Origin: DASZTV01 sp035548055
GTDB lineage: Bacteria > Actinomycetota > Actinomycetes > JAFAQI01
Assembly (NCBI GenBank): GCA_035548055.1
Contig: DASZTL010000088.1
Span: forward strand, 1-64,000
Reading direction: 5' to 3'
Length of the DNA: 64,000 nt
Shown: piece after piece, positions 1 through 7,603 of the stretch
Numbering within the stretch: position 1 is the stretch's first letter
How the letters are laid out: each line of letters begins with the position of its first letter
Program-made: the position numbers and the translations under genes
The notes under the pieces: generated by a model
Told to the model about the DNA's origin: nothing
The model's database searches: none
The model's input: the letters and a program-made list of their open reading frames with translations, nothing else

Positions 1-946
1 GGGTGTCCCGCATCGTCTGGACTGCCAACTTGAGCTTGTCGTCCTTGCAGCCGAGGAAGCCGACGTTCCAAGAGAAGAGTCGCACGTCACGCTTGTTGGT
101 CAGAACGACCTTGATCTCACCGGACGGGTAGTGACACAGCCTGGATACCACCCCGAAGCCAAGCAACATGTTCTGTACATCACGGGCGAGCTGCTGACTG
201 CGAGTCGAATAGCTGACCTGGTGCGTCCCCCGCGGCAACGTCGACGACGAGCCATCTCCCGTAAAGAGTGAAGCGAGGAAATAACGCCTCACGGAGTCGC
301 CGGAGCTCCAGATGAACTCGGGAATGCGCTTGTCGGCGCTCTTTCTTCCGAGCAGCTCGGCCAAAGGAGTCGCACACAGCCGCCGGACGTTGAGGATCGA
401 CAATCGGTAGAGCGTCTTTCCCGAGACAGTTGCCTCGGTCCGGATGTAGCGACTTCCTCCAACCAGCGAGTCGTAGGCCTCGACGACGGCGTCGAAGTAC
501 TCCTTGTCGGTATTCGAAAACTCGACGCGTGTGTGGGCCGTCCAGGCCTCCGAAATGAACGCGCCCGCGAGCAGCGCGGCTTCCCATGACGGTTCGTCGC
601 CAAGCCCGTACTCCGCCGACTGGGTCCTGGAGACGACGACGACATCGCCGGGCTGGATTTCATCCATGAGCTTCCACAGCAGCGTCGGGACACCACCCAC
701 CGACGTCAGACAGAGCAATGGGTGATTCTTCGTGCCTTCGACCTCGTAGCCCTCGCGGGTACGAACCCGCAGAGTCGGGTGGTCGCCCGAGTGGAACAAC
801 TTCGATGCGCGAACGGGCTCGCCGTTGCGATCGAGAACCTTCAGGTCGATGTCGTTGTCGCTATTGGGAACCGCGTCAGGGACAACATCGCCGAGTTTGA
901 TCGAACTGCCATCTGGCAGCGAAACCCGCGTGTGGGCGGGCAAACA
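1..946 (-). other. GyrA intein with LAGLIDADG homing-endonuclease motifs (partial)
   Basis: A protein-splicing element begins at Cys128 of the GyrA frame, directly after catalytic Tyr127; this is the insertion point known from mycobacterial GyrA inteins. Seen in the sequence: a block-A-like start (CLPAHTRVSLPDG), a PNSDNDIDLKVLDRNG segment closely resembling mycobacterial GyrA inteins, a block-B TxxH (GTKNHPLLC), then GVPTLLWKLMDEIQPGD. Two LAGLIDADG-like helices follow: LLAGAFISEAW (about 542-580, Glu at the acidic position) and YFLASLFTGDG (about 251-283, Asp). About 315 residues are visible, so this is a full-size intein with an endonuclease domain and not a mini-intein. The splice-site His-Asn and the +1 residue lie beyond position 1. 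Whether the endonuclease is still active cannot be told. Confidence 0.93.
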
Positions 947-1327
947 GTAGCGCATCGCGGCAGCCGGATCGTTGCCTGGTGAGCCGAAGTTTCCTTGGCC
1001 GTCGACCAACGGGACGCGCATCGACCACGGCTGCGCGAGACGCACCAAGGTGTCGTAGATCGCGGAGTCACCATGCGGGTGGTACTGGCCCATCACGTCA
1101 CCGACGACACGGCTGCACTTCGAGTAGCCGCGGTCGGGTCGGTACCCGCCGTCGTACATCGCGTAGAGCACGCGACGGTGAACGGGCTTGAGGCCGTCCC
1201 GAACGTCCGGCAGCGCGCGCGAGACGATGACGGACATCGCGTAGTCGAGGAAGCTGCGCTGCATCTCGACTTCGAGCCCGACGGGCTCGACGCGGCCGCC
1301 GCCCGGTGGGGTGGTGATCTCGGTCAA
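1..1327 (-). CDS. gyrA: DNA gyrase subunit A, N-terminal part interrupted by an intein (partial; runs off the window)
   Basis: GyrA is the DNA-breaking subunit of the A2B2 gyrase that negatively supercoils DNA in the cytoplasm. Reading from a TTG at 1327, preceded by GGAAGGA five bases upstream, the first 127 residues are typical: LEVEMQRSFLDYAMSVIVSR, DVRDGLKPVHRR, a GNDPAAAMRY active-site segment. Tyr127 is the catalytic tyrosine that forms the covalent DNA link. Immediately after it the frame continues into an intein (codons from 946 down) instead of the usual Thr-Glu. No stop occurs up to the window edge, so the frame is intact. The gene lies 50 bp downstream of gyrB in the same direction, the usual gyrBA operon. 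The C-extein and the rest of the intein lie outside the window. Identification is secure; the TTG start is likely but not proven. Confidence 0.95.
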   Translation of the reverse strand, partial: MTEITTPPGGGRVEPVGLEVEMQRSFLDYAMSVIVSRALPDVRDGLKPVHRRVLYAMYDGGYRPDRGYSKCSRVVGDVMGQYHPHGDSAIYDTLVRLAQPWSMRVPLVDGQGNFGSPGNDPAAAMRYCLPAHTRVSLPDGSSIKLGDVVPDAVPNSDNDIDLKVLDRNGEPVRASKLFHSGDHPTLRVRTREGYEVEGTKNHPLLCLTSVGGVPTLLWKLMDEIQPGDVVVVSRTQSAEYGLGDEPSWEAALLAGAFISEAWTAHTRVEFSNTDKEYFDAVVEAYDSLVGGSRYIRTEATVSGKTLYRLSILNVRRLCATPLAELLGRKSADKRIPEFIWSSGDSVRRYFLASLFTGDGSSSTLPRGTHQVSYSTRSQQLARDVQNMLLGFGVVSRLCHYPSGEIKVVLTNKRDVRLFSWNVGFLGCKDDKLKLAVQTMRDT

Positions 1328-1377
1328 GGTTTTCCTTCCGCGGTGGTGCGGCGTACGACGTACGACGGGTCAGAGAC

Positions 1378-3303
1378 TCAGATGTCGAGGAACCGGACGT
1401 CCTTGGCGTTGCGTGTGATGAAGGCTCTGCGGGCTTCGACGTCCTCGCCCATCAGCACGGTGAACATCTCGTCGGCAGTCGCGGCGTCATCCAGGCTGAC
1501 CTGGAGGAGCACCCGGGTCTCGGGGTTCATCGTGGTCTCCCACAGCTCCTCGGCGTTCATCTCGCCGAGACCCTTGTAGCGCTGGATGCCTTCTTCCTTC
1601 GGCAGCTTCTTGCCGGCGGCGGTGCCGGCCTCGATCAGGCCGTCGCGCTCTCGGTCGGAGTAGGCGTAGTCGGGGTCGTTCGGCTTGTTCCACTTGAGCT
1701 TGTACAGCGGCGGCTGCGCGAGGTAGACGTGGCCGGCCTCGACCAGCGGCTTCATGAACCGGAACAGCAGCGTCAGCAGCAGGGTGCGGATGTGCTGGCC
1801 GTCGACATCGGCGTCGGCCATCAGCACGATCTTGTGGTACCTGAGCTTCGCGATGTCGAAGTCGTCGTGGATGCCGGTGCCGAGCGCGGTGATCAGCGCC
1901 TGCACCTCGGTGTTCTGCAGCACCCGGTCGATGCGCGCCTTCTCGACGTTGATGATCTTGCCGCGGATCGGCAGGATCGCCTGGTGCACCGGGTTGCGAC
2001 CGCCCTTCGCCGAGCCGCCCGCCGAGTCGCCCTCGACGATGTAGAGCTCGCACTCCTCCGGGTTGGTCGACTGGCAGTCCGCGAGCTTGCCGGGAAGCCC
2101 ACTCGACTCGAGCAAGCCCTTCCGGCCCCGAGCCAGGTCGCGCGCCTTGCGAGCCGCGACTCGCGCCTGCGCCGCCTGCGCCGCCTTCGACACGACGACC
2201 TTGCCTTCGCGCGGGTTGCGCTCGAACCATGACGCCAGCCAGTCGTTGCACGCCTTCTGCACGAACGACTTCGCCTCGGTGTTGCCGAGCTTCGTCTTGG
2301 TCTGGCCCTCGAACTGCGGCTGGGCCAGCTTCACCGAGACGATCGCGGTCAGGCCTTCACGAATGTCGTCGCCGGTGAGGTTGTCGTCCTTCTCCTTGAG
2401 GATCTTCTGGTCACGCGCGAACTTGTTGACCACCGACGTCAGCGCCGCCCGGAAGCCTTCCTCGTGGGTGCCGCCCTCATGGGTGTTGATCGTGTTGGCG
2501 AAGGTGTAGACCGACTCTGCGTACGTCGAGTTCCACTGCATCGCGACCTCGAGCGCCATGCCCTGGCCATCGGTCTCGAAGTGGATGACCGAGTCGTGCA
2601 CCGCGGTCTTGCTCGCGTTGAGGTGCTTGACGAAGTCCTCGAGCCCGCCCTTGTAGTGGTAGACGTTCTCGACCGGCACCTCTTCGCGCTCGTCGCGCAG
2701 TGTGATCGACAGACCGGCGTTGAGGAACGCCATCTCCTGCAGCCGGCGTGCCAGTGTCTCGTAGGAGTAGTGCGTCGTCTCGAAGATCTTGTCGTCGGCC
2801 CAGAACGTGGTGGTGGTGCCGGTGTCCGTGGTCGGATCGCCCTTCTCGAGCTGGCCCTCCGGCTTCCCGCCGTTGACGTAGGCACGGAACCAGTTGAAGC
2901 CATCCTTCTTGATGGCGACCTCGAGACGGGTCGACAACGCGTTCACGACCGAGGCACCGACACCGTGCAGACCGCCGGAGACGGCATAGGACTTGCCGTC
3001 GAACTTCCCGCCGGCGTGCAGCGTCGTCATGATGACGTCGACCGCGGGCTTCTTCTCGATCGGATGCTTGTCGACAGGCATGCCGCGACCGTTGTCGGAC
3101 ACCCGAACTCCGCCGTCGGCCAACAGGGAGCAGACGATCGTGTCGGCGTAGCCGGCCAGCGCCTCGTCGACGGAGTTGTCGACGATCTCGTAGACCAGGT
3201 GGTGCAGACCGCGCTCACCGGTCGAGCCGATGTACATGCCGGGGCGCTTGCGGACCGCCTCGAGGCCTTCGAGGACGGTGATGGACTTGGCGTCGTAGGA
3301 CAA
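1378..3303 (-). CDS. gyrB: DNA gyrase subunit B
   Basis: ATPase subunit of gyrase; its ATP hydrolysis drives strand passage by GyrA. The 641-residue protein has the GHKL ATPase region (EIVDNSVDEALAG near residues 39-51 with the catalytic Glu and the Asn of the Mg-binding box), a transducer region, and a Toprim domain with EGDSAGG near residue 421 and the acidic metal motif DADVDG near 495; it ends with the standard QRYKGLGEMN and C-terminal tail. Length is normal for actinobacteria. The TTG at 3303 is chosen because GGAG lies eight bases upstream and the SITVLEGLEAVRKRPGMYIG start follows at once. The 272-bp gap upstream (3304-3575) holds no gene; a TAGGAT at 3386-3391 on the minus strand is a possible -10. 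gyrA follows after 50 bp. Confidence 0.98.
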   Translation of the reverse strand: MSYDAKSITVLEGLEAVRKRPGMYIGSTGERGLHHLVYEIVDNSVDEALAGYADTIVCSLLADGGVRVSDNGRGMPVDKHPIEKKPAVDVIMTTLHAGGKFDGKSYAVSGGLHGVGASVVNALSTRLEVAIKKDGFNWFRAYVNGGKPEGQLEKGDPTTDTGTTTTFWADDKIFETTHYSYETLARRLQEMAFLNAGLSITLRDEREEVPVENVYHYKGGLEDFVKHLNASKTAVHDSVIHFETDGQGMALEVAMQWNSTYAESVYTFANTINTHEGGTHEEGFRAALTSVVNKFARDQKILKEKDDNLTGDDIREGLTAIVSVKLAQPQFEGQTKTKLGNTEAKSFVQKACNDWLASWFERNPREGKVVVSKAAQAAQARVAARKARDLARGRKGLLESSGLPGKLADCQSTNPEECELYIVEGDSAGGSAKGGRNPVHQAILPIRGKIINVEKARIDRVLQNTEVQALITALGTGIHDDFDIAKLRYHKIVLMADADVDGQHIRTLLLTLLFRFMKPLVEAGHVYLAQPPLYKLKWNKPNDPDYAYSDRERDGLIEAGTAAGKKLPKEEGIQRYKGLGEMNAEELWETTMNPETRVLLQVSLDDAATADEMFTVLMGEDVEARRAFITRNAKDVRFLDI

Positions 3304-3575
3304 CGTTGGCGCTCCAGGCAGGCGATCGACCTTTGAACGCGCCAGAAACGCGCTCGGCGGCCGGTTCGGGGATTTCCGCTGCCAATCCTACCCTCGAACC
3401 GCGGCACGAAAGGCCGTTTGGGGCACCTGTGGAGGGGCGTGGCGCCCAAATTCCCAAGGATCAATGTCCCCCTACGCGGGACGGGGCCCGAAATGCGCTC
3501 ACGGCGCGATCAGCAGCCTACGCGATCCCGATCCGGCGGACCGGCACCGATCCAGGTGAAGTCGCCGCGCGGATC

Positions 3576-4064
3576 TCAGCCGTAGGTGTCGCGCGGGCCT
3601 CTGCCCATCACCCGCAGCGGCCCGTGCCGCCAATCGGGCGCGGTCGGCCCGTGGACCCGGATCCGGGTGACGACCCCGTCTCCGACCTCTGCGGCGATCC
3701 GGGCCAGGAGCTGACGGTTGAGCAGCCGCAGCTGCGTCGCCCAAGCCGTCGACTCGGCGATGCAGACCAGCTCGCCGTCGGTCAGCCGCTCCGGCCGGCA
3801 GTGTTCAGCGACCTCGGCCCCGACGATCTCCGCCCACCGCGGGAGTAGCCCCGCCCGGTTCAGCGTCTGCTCCCACGACCGCGCGCGGACCAGATCGTCG
3901 ACGGCCGCGCCGAGCGGGCTGGGGTCGCGCGGGTCCGGCCCGGCGCCGCTCCACTTCGCCTCGCCGGCGGCGCGAGAGGTGGTACGCCGCAGCGGCTTCG
4001 CGCGGCGGGCCCGGGCAAGCAGCCGACGCGCGGGGTCCGCGGCCGTCTGGTCGTCATCGGACAC
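3576..4064 (-). CDS. dciA: DciA-family (DUF721) replicative helicase-loading factor
   Basis: A 162-residue protein with a basic, low-complexity N-terminus and a C-terminal DUF721 domain (from about residue 55: SWEQTLNRAGLLPRWAEIVG, then HCRPERLTDGELVCIAESTAWATQLRLL). DUF721 proteins between recF and gyrB are the DciA family, which interacts with DnaB and supports helicase loading in bacteria that lack DnaC/DnaI; in Mycobacterium tuberculosis this is the position of Rv0004. The GTG start at 4064 overlaps the end of recF by 11 bp, so the two are translationally coupled. The family match and neighbourhood are clear; the helicase-loading role is taken from the family. Confidence 0.9.
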   Translation of the reverse strand: MSDDDQTAADPARRLLARARRAKPLRRTTSRAAGEAKWSGAGPDPRDPSPLGAAVDDLVRARSWEQTLNRAGLLPRWAEIVGAEVAEHCRPERLTDGELVCIAESTAWATQLRLLNRQLLARIAAEVGDGVVTRIRVHGPTAPDWRHGPLRVMGRGPRDTYG

Positions 4065-5178
4065 GCGTCACCTGCCCCGCCGCCACGTCATACCGGGCCC
4101 CGATCAGCTGATCGGGCACGTCGCCGGCAACCGCTGCTGTGATCAGGACCTGTTCGGCCGGTGCGACCAGCTCGGCAAGCGACTGCCGCCGGGTCGCGTC
4201 GAGCTCGGCGAAGACGTCGTCGAGGATCAGCACCGGCTCGCCGCCGTCGGCCCGCAACAAGTCATAGGCCGCGAGCCGAAGCGCCAGCGCGAGCGACCAG
4301 GACTCGCCGTGACTGGCGTAGCCACGAGCCGGCAACCCGCCGATCGACAGCACCAGGTCGTCGCGATGCGGCCCGACGAGGGTGAGGCCGCGGTCGAGCT
4401 CCTTGTCGCGGCTGGCCGCGAGCGCGGCCGACAACGCGGCGCCGAGCAGCTCGCGGTCGGTGCTGCCTGCGATCTCCGGTGCCACCGACGACGAGTACTC
4501 GACTCCGGTCGGCCCGCCGCCACGGCTGACTGCTGCGTAGGACTTGTCGACGAGCGGGCGCAGCGCATCCACCAACTCATGGCGTCCGGCCAGCAAGGCA
4601 GCACCGGCCTCCGCGAGGTGCGCGTCCCACACGTCGAGGGTTCGCAGCTCCGCACCGGCTCGCCGCGCTCCGCCGGCCGACTTCAACAACGCGTTGCGTT
4701 GCTTCAGCACGCGGTCGTAGTCGGTGCGAACCCCGGCGTACCGCGGCGCCCGCGCCACGAGCAGGTCGTCCAGGAAGTCGCGGCGGCCCGAGGGGTCGCC
4801 CTTGACGATCGACAGGTCTTCGGGTGCGAACAGCACCGTCCGCAACGTCCCGAGCAGGTCGCGCGGTTTCGGTAGGGCGGCGCCACCGCGGCGCGCCCGG
4901 TTCGCCTTGCCGGGATTGATCTCCACCTCGAGCAACGTGTCACGACCGTCGTGTACGACGTTGCCGCGCACGATGGCACGGTCGCTGCCCTCACGAACAA
5001 GTGGTGCGTCGTGGGCAACCCGGTGGCTCGCCAACGTGGCGAGATAGCCGATCGCCTCGGCCAGGTTGGTTTTGCCCTGCCCGTTGGGGCCGACCAGCGC
5101 GGTGACGCCCGGGTCGAAGTCGAGGTCAACCTGGGCATAGGAACGAAAGTCGGTCGCGGAAAGTCGTGAGACGTACAT
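4054..5178 (-). CDS. recF: DNA replication/repair protein RecF
   Basis: RecF is an SMC-like ATPase that loads RecA at single-strand gaps together with RecO and RecR. The 374-residue protein has Walker A GPNGQGKT at residues 30-37, an ABC-type signature region with LVGPHRDDL near residue 270 and Walker B LILDDVFAELD near 315. The open frame extends further upstream, but the ATG at 5178 begins the conserved MYVSRLSATDFRSY start and lies 20 bp after the end of gnd, so it is preferred. The gene sits in the classic dnaN-(gnd)-recF-dciA-gyrB run and overlaps dciA. Confidence 0.97.
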   Translation of the reverse strand: MYVSRLSATDFRSYAQVDLDFDPGVTALVGPNGQGKTNLAEAIGYLATLASHRVAHDAPLVREGSDRAIVRGNVVHDGRDTLLEVEINPGKANRARRGGAALPKPRDLLGTLRTVLFAPEDLSIVKGDPSGRRDFLDDLLVARAPRYAGVRTDYDRVLKQRNALLKSAGGARRAGAELRTLDVWDAHLAEAGAALLAGRHELVDALRPLVDKSYAAVSRGGGPTGVEYSSSVAPEIAGSTDRELLGAALSAALAASRDKELDRGLTLVGPHRDDLVLSIGGLPARGYASHGESWSLALALRLAAYDLLRADGGEPVLILDDVFAELDATRRQSLAELVAPAEQVLITAAVAGDVPDQLIGARYDVAAGQVTRVR

Positions 5179-5197
5179 CAGACAGCGACGGCCGGCA

Positions 5198-6136
5198 TCA
5201 CGTGGGATAGGCGTCGGCGGACGAACTCGACTGGGTCGATCCCGTCCCCGACGTCGGCCCGGCCGACTCGACGGCGTGCCCACCGAACTGTGCCCGCAAC
5301 GCAGCGATCATCTTCATCGCCGGCGAGTCCTCCTGGCGGGAGGCGAACCGGGCATACAGAGCCGCGGTGATCACCGGCAACGGCACGGCGTGGTCGATCG
5401 CTGCCTCGACGGTCCAGCGTCCTTCGCCGGAGTCCTGGGCAAATCCCTTGAGGTTCGACAGGTGCTCGTCCTCCTCGAGTGCGCGCACCGCGAGGTCCAG
5501 CAACCACGAACGTACGACGGTGCCCTTCTGCCACGACTCGAAGGTCGCGCGAACATCCGTGACGAGCTCGGTGGCCTCGAGCAGCTCCCAGCCTTCGGCG
5601 TAGGCCTGCATGATCCCGTACTCGATGCCGTTGTGCACCATCTTCGCGAAGTGTCCGGCACCCACCTGGCCCGCATGAACGAACCCGGACTCACGGTCAG
5701 GACGAAGCGCATCGAAGATCGGCATCAGCCGCTCGATCGCGTCGTCATCCCCGCCCGCCATGAGGCCATAGCCCTCGGTCAACCCCCACACGCCGCCGGA
5801 CACTCCGCAGTCGACGAATCCGATCTGCTTCTCACCCAGCGCCGCGGCGTGCAGCTGGTCGTCGGTGTAGCGCGAGTTACCACCGTCGATCACCAGGTCG
5901 CCGGGCTCGAGCACCTTCGCGAGCTGTTCGACGGTCGACGTCGTGGGCTTGCCGGCCGGCACCATCACCCATACCGCGCGGGGTGCCGTCAGGGCAGCCC
6001 GCAACGCTTCGAGACTGTCGACATCACGACCGGAATCCGGCGAGAGATCAAAGCCGATGACCTCGTGACCACCGCGCCGCAACCGCTCGACCATGCTGCC
6101 ACCCATGCGACCAAGACCAACCATCCCGAGCTGCAT
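5198..6136 (-). CDS. gnd: 6-phosphogluconate dehydrogenase, short (GndA/YqeC-like) type
   Basis: Oxidative decarboxylation of 6-phosphogluconate to ribulose 5-phosphate in the pentose phosphate pathway. The 312-residue length matches the short tetrameric class rather than the 470-residue E. coli Gnd. Residues 7-12 (GLGRMG) form the dinucleotide-binding loop; GGNSRYTDD, GCSGG-like DCGVSGGVWG and the substrate/catalytic stretch AGHFAKMVHNGIEYG (Lys near 162-165) follow. The short class often prefers NAD, but the cofactor cannot be fixed from sequence alone. A gnd gene between dnaN and recF is also known in Streptomyces and some mycobacteria. It is 26 bp downstream of dnaN and 20 bp upstream of recF, so it belongs to the replication operon. 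Confidence 0.93.
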   Translation of the reverse strand: MQLGMVGLGRMGGSMVERLRRGGHEVIGFDLSPDSGRDVDSLEALRAALTAPRAVWVMVPAGKPTTSTVEQLAKVLEPGDLVIDGGNSRYTDDQLHAAALGEKQIGFVDCGVSGGVWGLTEGYGLMAGGDDDAIERLMPIFDALRPDRESGFVHAGQVGAGHFAKMVHNGIEYGIMQAYAEGWELLEATELVTDVRATFESWQKGTVVRSWLLDLAVRALEEDEHLSNLKGFAQDSGEGRWTVEAAIDHAVPLPVITAALYARFASRQEDSPAMKMIAALRAQFGGHAVESAGPTSGTGSTQSSSSADAYPT

Positions 6137-6162
6137 GACCTAAGCCCTTCCCTCGCGCGGGA

Positions 6163-7296
6163 TCAGGACGCCATGCGGACGGGCATGAGCAGGTACTTGT
6201 GATCGGCGGCGCCGTTCCCGTCGGCCTTGCCGGTGAGCACCGCCGGCTTGGTCGGACCCGTGAACGACAGCGTCGCCGCGTCGGAATCCATCGAGCCGAG
6301 CCCGTCGAGCAGGTACGTCGGGTTGAACGCGATCGACAGCGCCTCGCCCTGGAACTCGGCCGGCAGGGACTCCGTCGCCGCCGCGTCGTCGAGACCCCCG
6401 GCTTCGAGCTCGATGCCGTCGGCGGAGAAGCTCATCCGGATCGGTGAGGTACGCGAGGCCACCAGCGCAACCCGCCGTACCGCGTCGGTGAGCGCGGCCG
6501 AGTCGACGTTGGCGGTCGCCGTCGAGGTCTCGGGCAGCAGCGAGCGGTACTTGGGGAACTCACCGTCGAGCAACCGGCTCGTGGTCGAGCGGTCACCACC
6601 GGCCAGGCCAATGAGACCCTCACCGCTGCCAGCCGCGGCAAGCGCGATCGAAAGCTGCGCGCCCGAGGTGAGGGACTTCGCCGCATCGGCCAGCGTCTTC
6701 GCCGGGATCAACGCGGTGGTCTGCATCGATGGCTCCTCCGGCGCCCATCGCAACGTACGCACGGCGAGCCGGTAGCGGTCGGTGGCGGCGAGCGTCATCT
6801 GCTCGCCCTCGATCTCGACCCGGATCCCGGTCAGCACCGGAAGAGCGTCATCACGACCGGCCGCGACGGCAACCGCAGTCACTGCCGCGGCAAAGGCGTC
6901 GCTGCCAACGGTCCCGGAGACGGTCGGCATCTCCGGCAGCGTCGGGTACTCCTCGAGCGGCAGGGTGGGGAGGGTGAACCGTGAGGCACCGCACGTCACG
7001 ACGACGCGGGAGCCGTCGGTCGCAAGGTCGATCGGTGACGGCGGCAGGCTGCGGGTGATCTCCGCAAGCAGCCGGCCCGGCACCAGCACGGACCCGCCCT
7101 CGGCCACGGTCACGTCGAGGTTGGCCTGCGCCGACACCTCGTAGTCGAACCCGGACAACCGCACCCCCGGGCCGGCATCGCCCCCGGCGTCGATCCGTAG
7201 GCCGGACAACACGGGGAGGGCTGCCTTCTGGGGCAGGATCCGGCTCGCCCAGGCAACGGCGTCGGCGAACGCATCCCGCTCAACCCGAATCTTCAC
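6163..7296 (-). CDS. dnaN: DNA polymerase III sliding clamp (beta subunit)
   Basis: The ring-shaped clamp that tethers DNA polymerase III and recruits repair and initiation-control proteins. The 377-residue protein shows the three-domain clamp pattern: N-terminal MKIRVERDAFADAVAWASRILPQK, a PALPVLTGI-type segment (DALPVLTGIRVEIEG) in the second domain, and a C-terminal DHKYLLMPVRM tail typical of DnaN. The frame is open further upstream, but the GTG at 7296 starts the conserved N-terminus and has GAGG 9-12 bases upstream. It is the first gene after the candidate origin and is followed by gnd. Confidence 0.97.
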   Translation of the reverse strand: MKIRVERDAFADAVAWASRILPQKAALPVLSGLRIDAGGDAGPGVRLSGFDYEVSAQANLDVTVAEGGSVLVPGRLLAEITRSLPPSPIDLATDGSRVVVTCGASRFTLPTLPLEEYPTLPEMPTVSGTVGSDAFAAAVTAVAVAAGRDDALPVLTGIRVEIEGEQMTLAATDRYRLAVRTLRWAPEEPSMQTTALIPAKTLADAAKSLTSGAQLSIALAAAGSGEGLIGLAGGDRSTTSRLLDGEFPKYRSLLPETSTATANVDSAALTDAVRRVALVASRTSPIRMSFSADGIELEAGGLDDAAATESLPAEFQGEALSIAFNPTYLLDGLGSMDSDAATLSFTGPTKPAVLTGKADGNGAADHKYLLMPVRMAS

Positions 7297-7603
7297 GTCA
7301 GCGCACCTCTTCCGTCGGTGGGGTCCTGCACGCCCATCCACATGGTTTTAGGCGTTGGGTCAGACAAGGAATGGACTAGCTGGTTGTCGTCATATGGCCT
7401 GTGCGTCCTGTTGGTAACCACAGAAGTCGCAGGTCGGGGCGGGTTTGAGCGTCCTACGGCGATGTGGAAAGCCCGACGAGACCTGTGGTCGGGCTGTGGA
7501 TCGGCGGTCCCACCCGCGGGATTGGACGAAGTAGCCCGGAAACGTCCACAGCGTTGTCCCCAGGTTGTGTACGGCGAGTGTGAGGGGTGTCCGGGCGCCC
7601 CAC
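7297..7603. other. oriC: Candidate oriC: dnaA-dnaN intergenic region
   Basis: A 307-bp non-coding gap between dnaA and dnaN, where actinobacterial oriC is normally found. It contains several imperfect matches to the actinobacterial DnaA box TTGTCCACA: CCATCCACA 7334-7342, TGTGGATCG 7495-7503 (reverse orientation), ACGTCCACA 7542-7550 and TTGTCCCCA 7554-7562, with more degenerate copies near 7412 and 7464. The stretch 7340-7400 is visibly richer in A/T than its surroundings and could be the unwinding element. The promoter of dnaN must also lie here. The boxes are weaker than in well-studied origins, and further boxes lie upstream of dnaA, so the exact origin is inferred. Confidence 0.6.

Noticed and set aside
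1..1327. Possibility that the gyrA region is a pseudogene, since the ordinary GyrA sequence breaks off at about residue 127
   Set aside because: The frame continues without a stop to the window edge and the inserted sequence has intein motifs A and B and two LAGLIDADG helices, so it is an insertion that splices, not a decayed gene.
2464..3336. Long plus-strand open frame opposite gyrB (290 codons)
   Set aside because: Mirror frame of a high-GC coding gene; its product has no recognisable fold and the opposite strand is unambiguous GyrB.
7297..7603. A plus-strand open frame of about 100 codons across the dnaA-dnaN gap (7318-7626)
   Set aside because: It runs into the end of dnaA, has no ribosome-binding site and covers the DnaA-box region; better explained as origin DNA.
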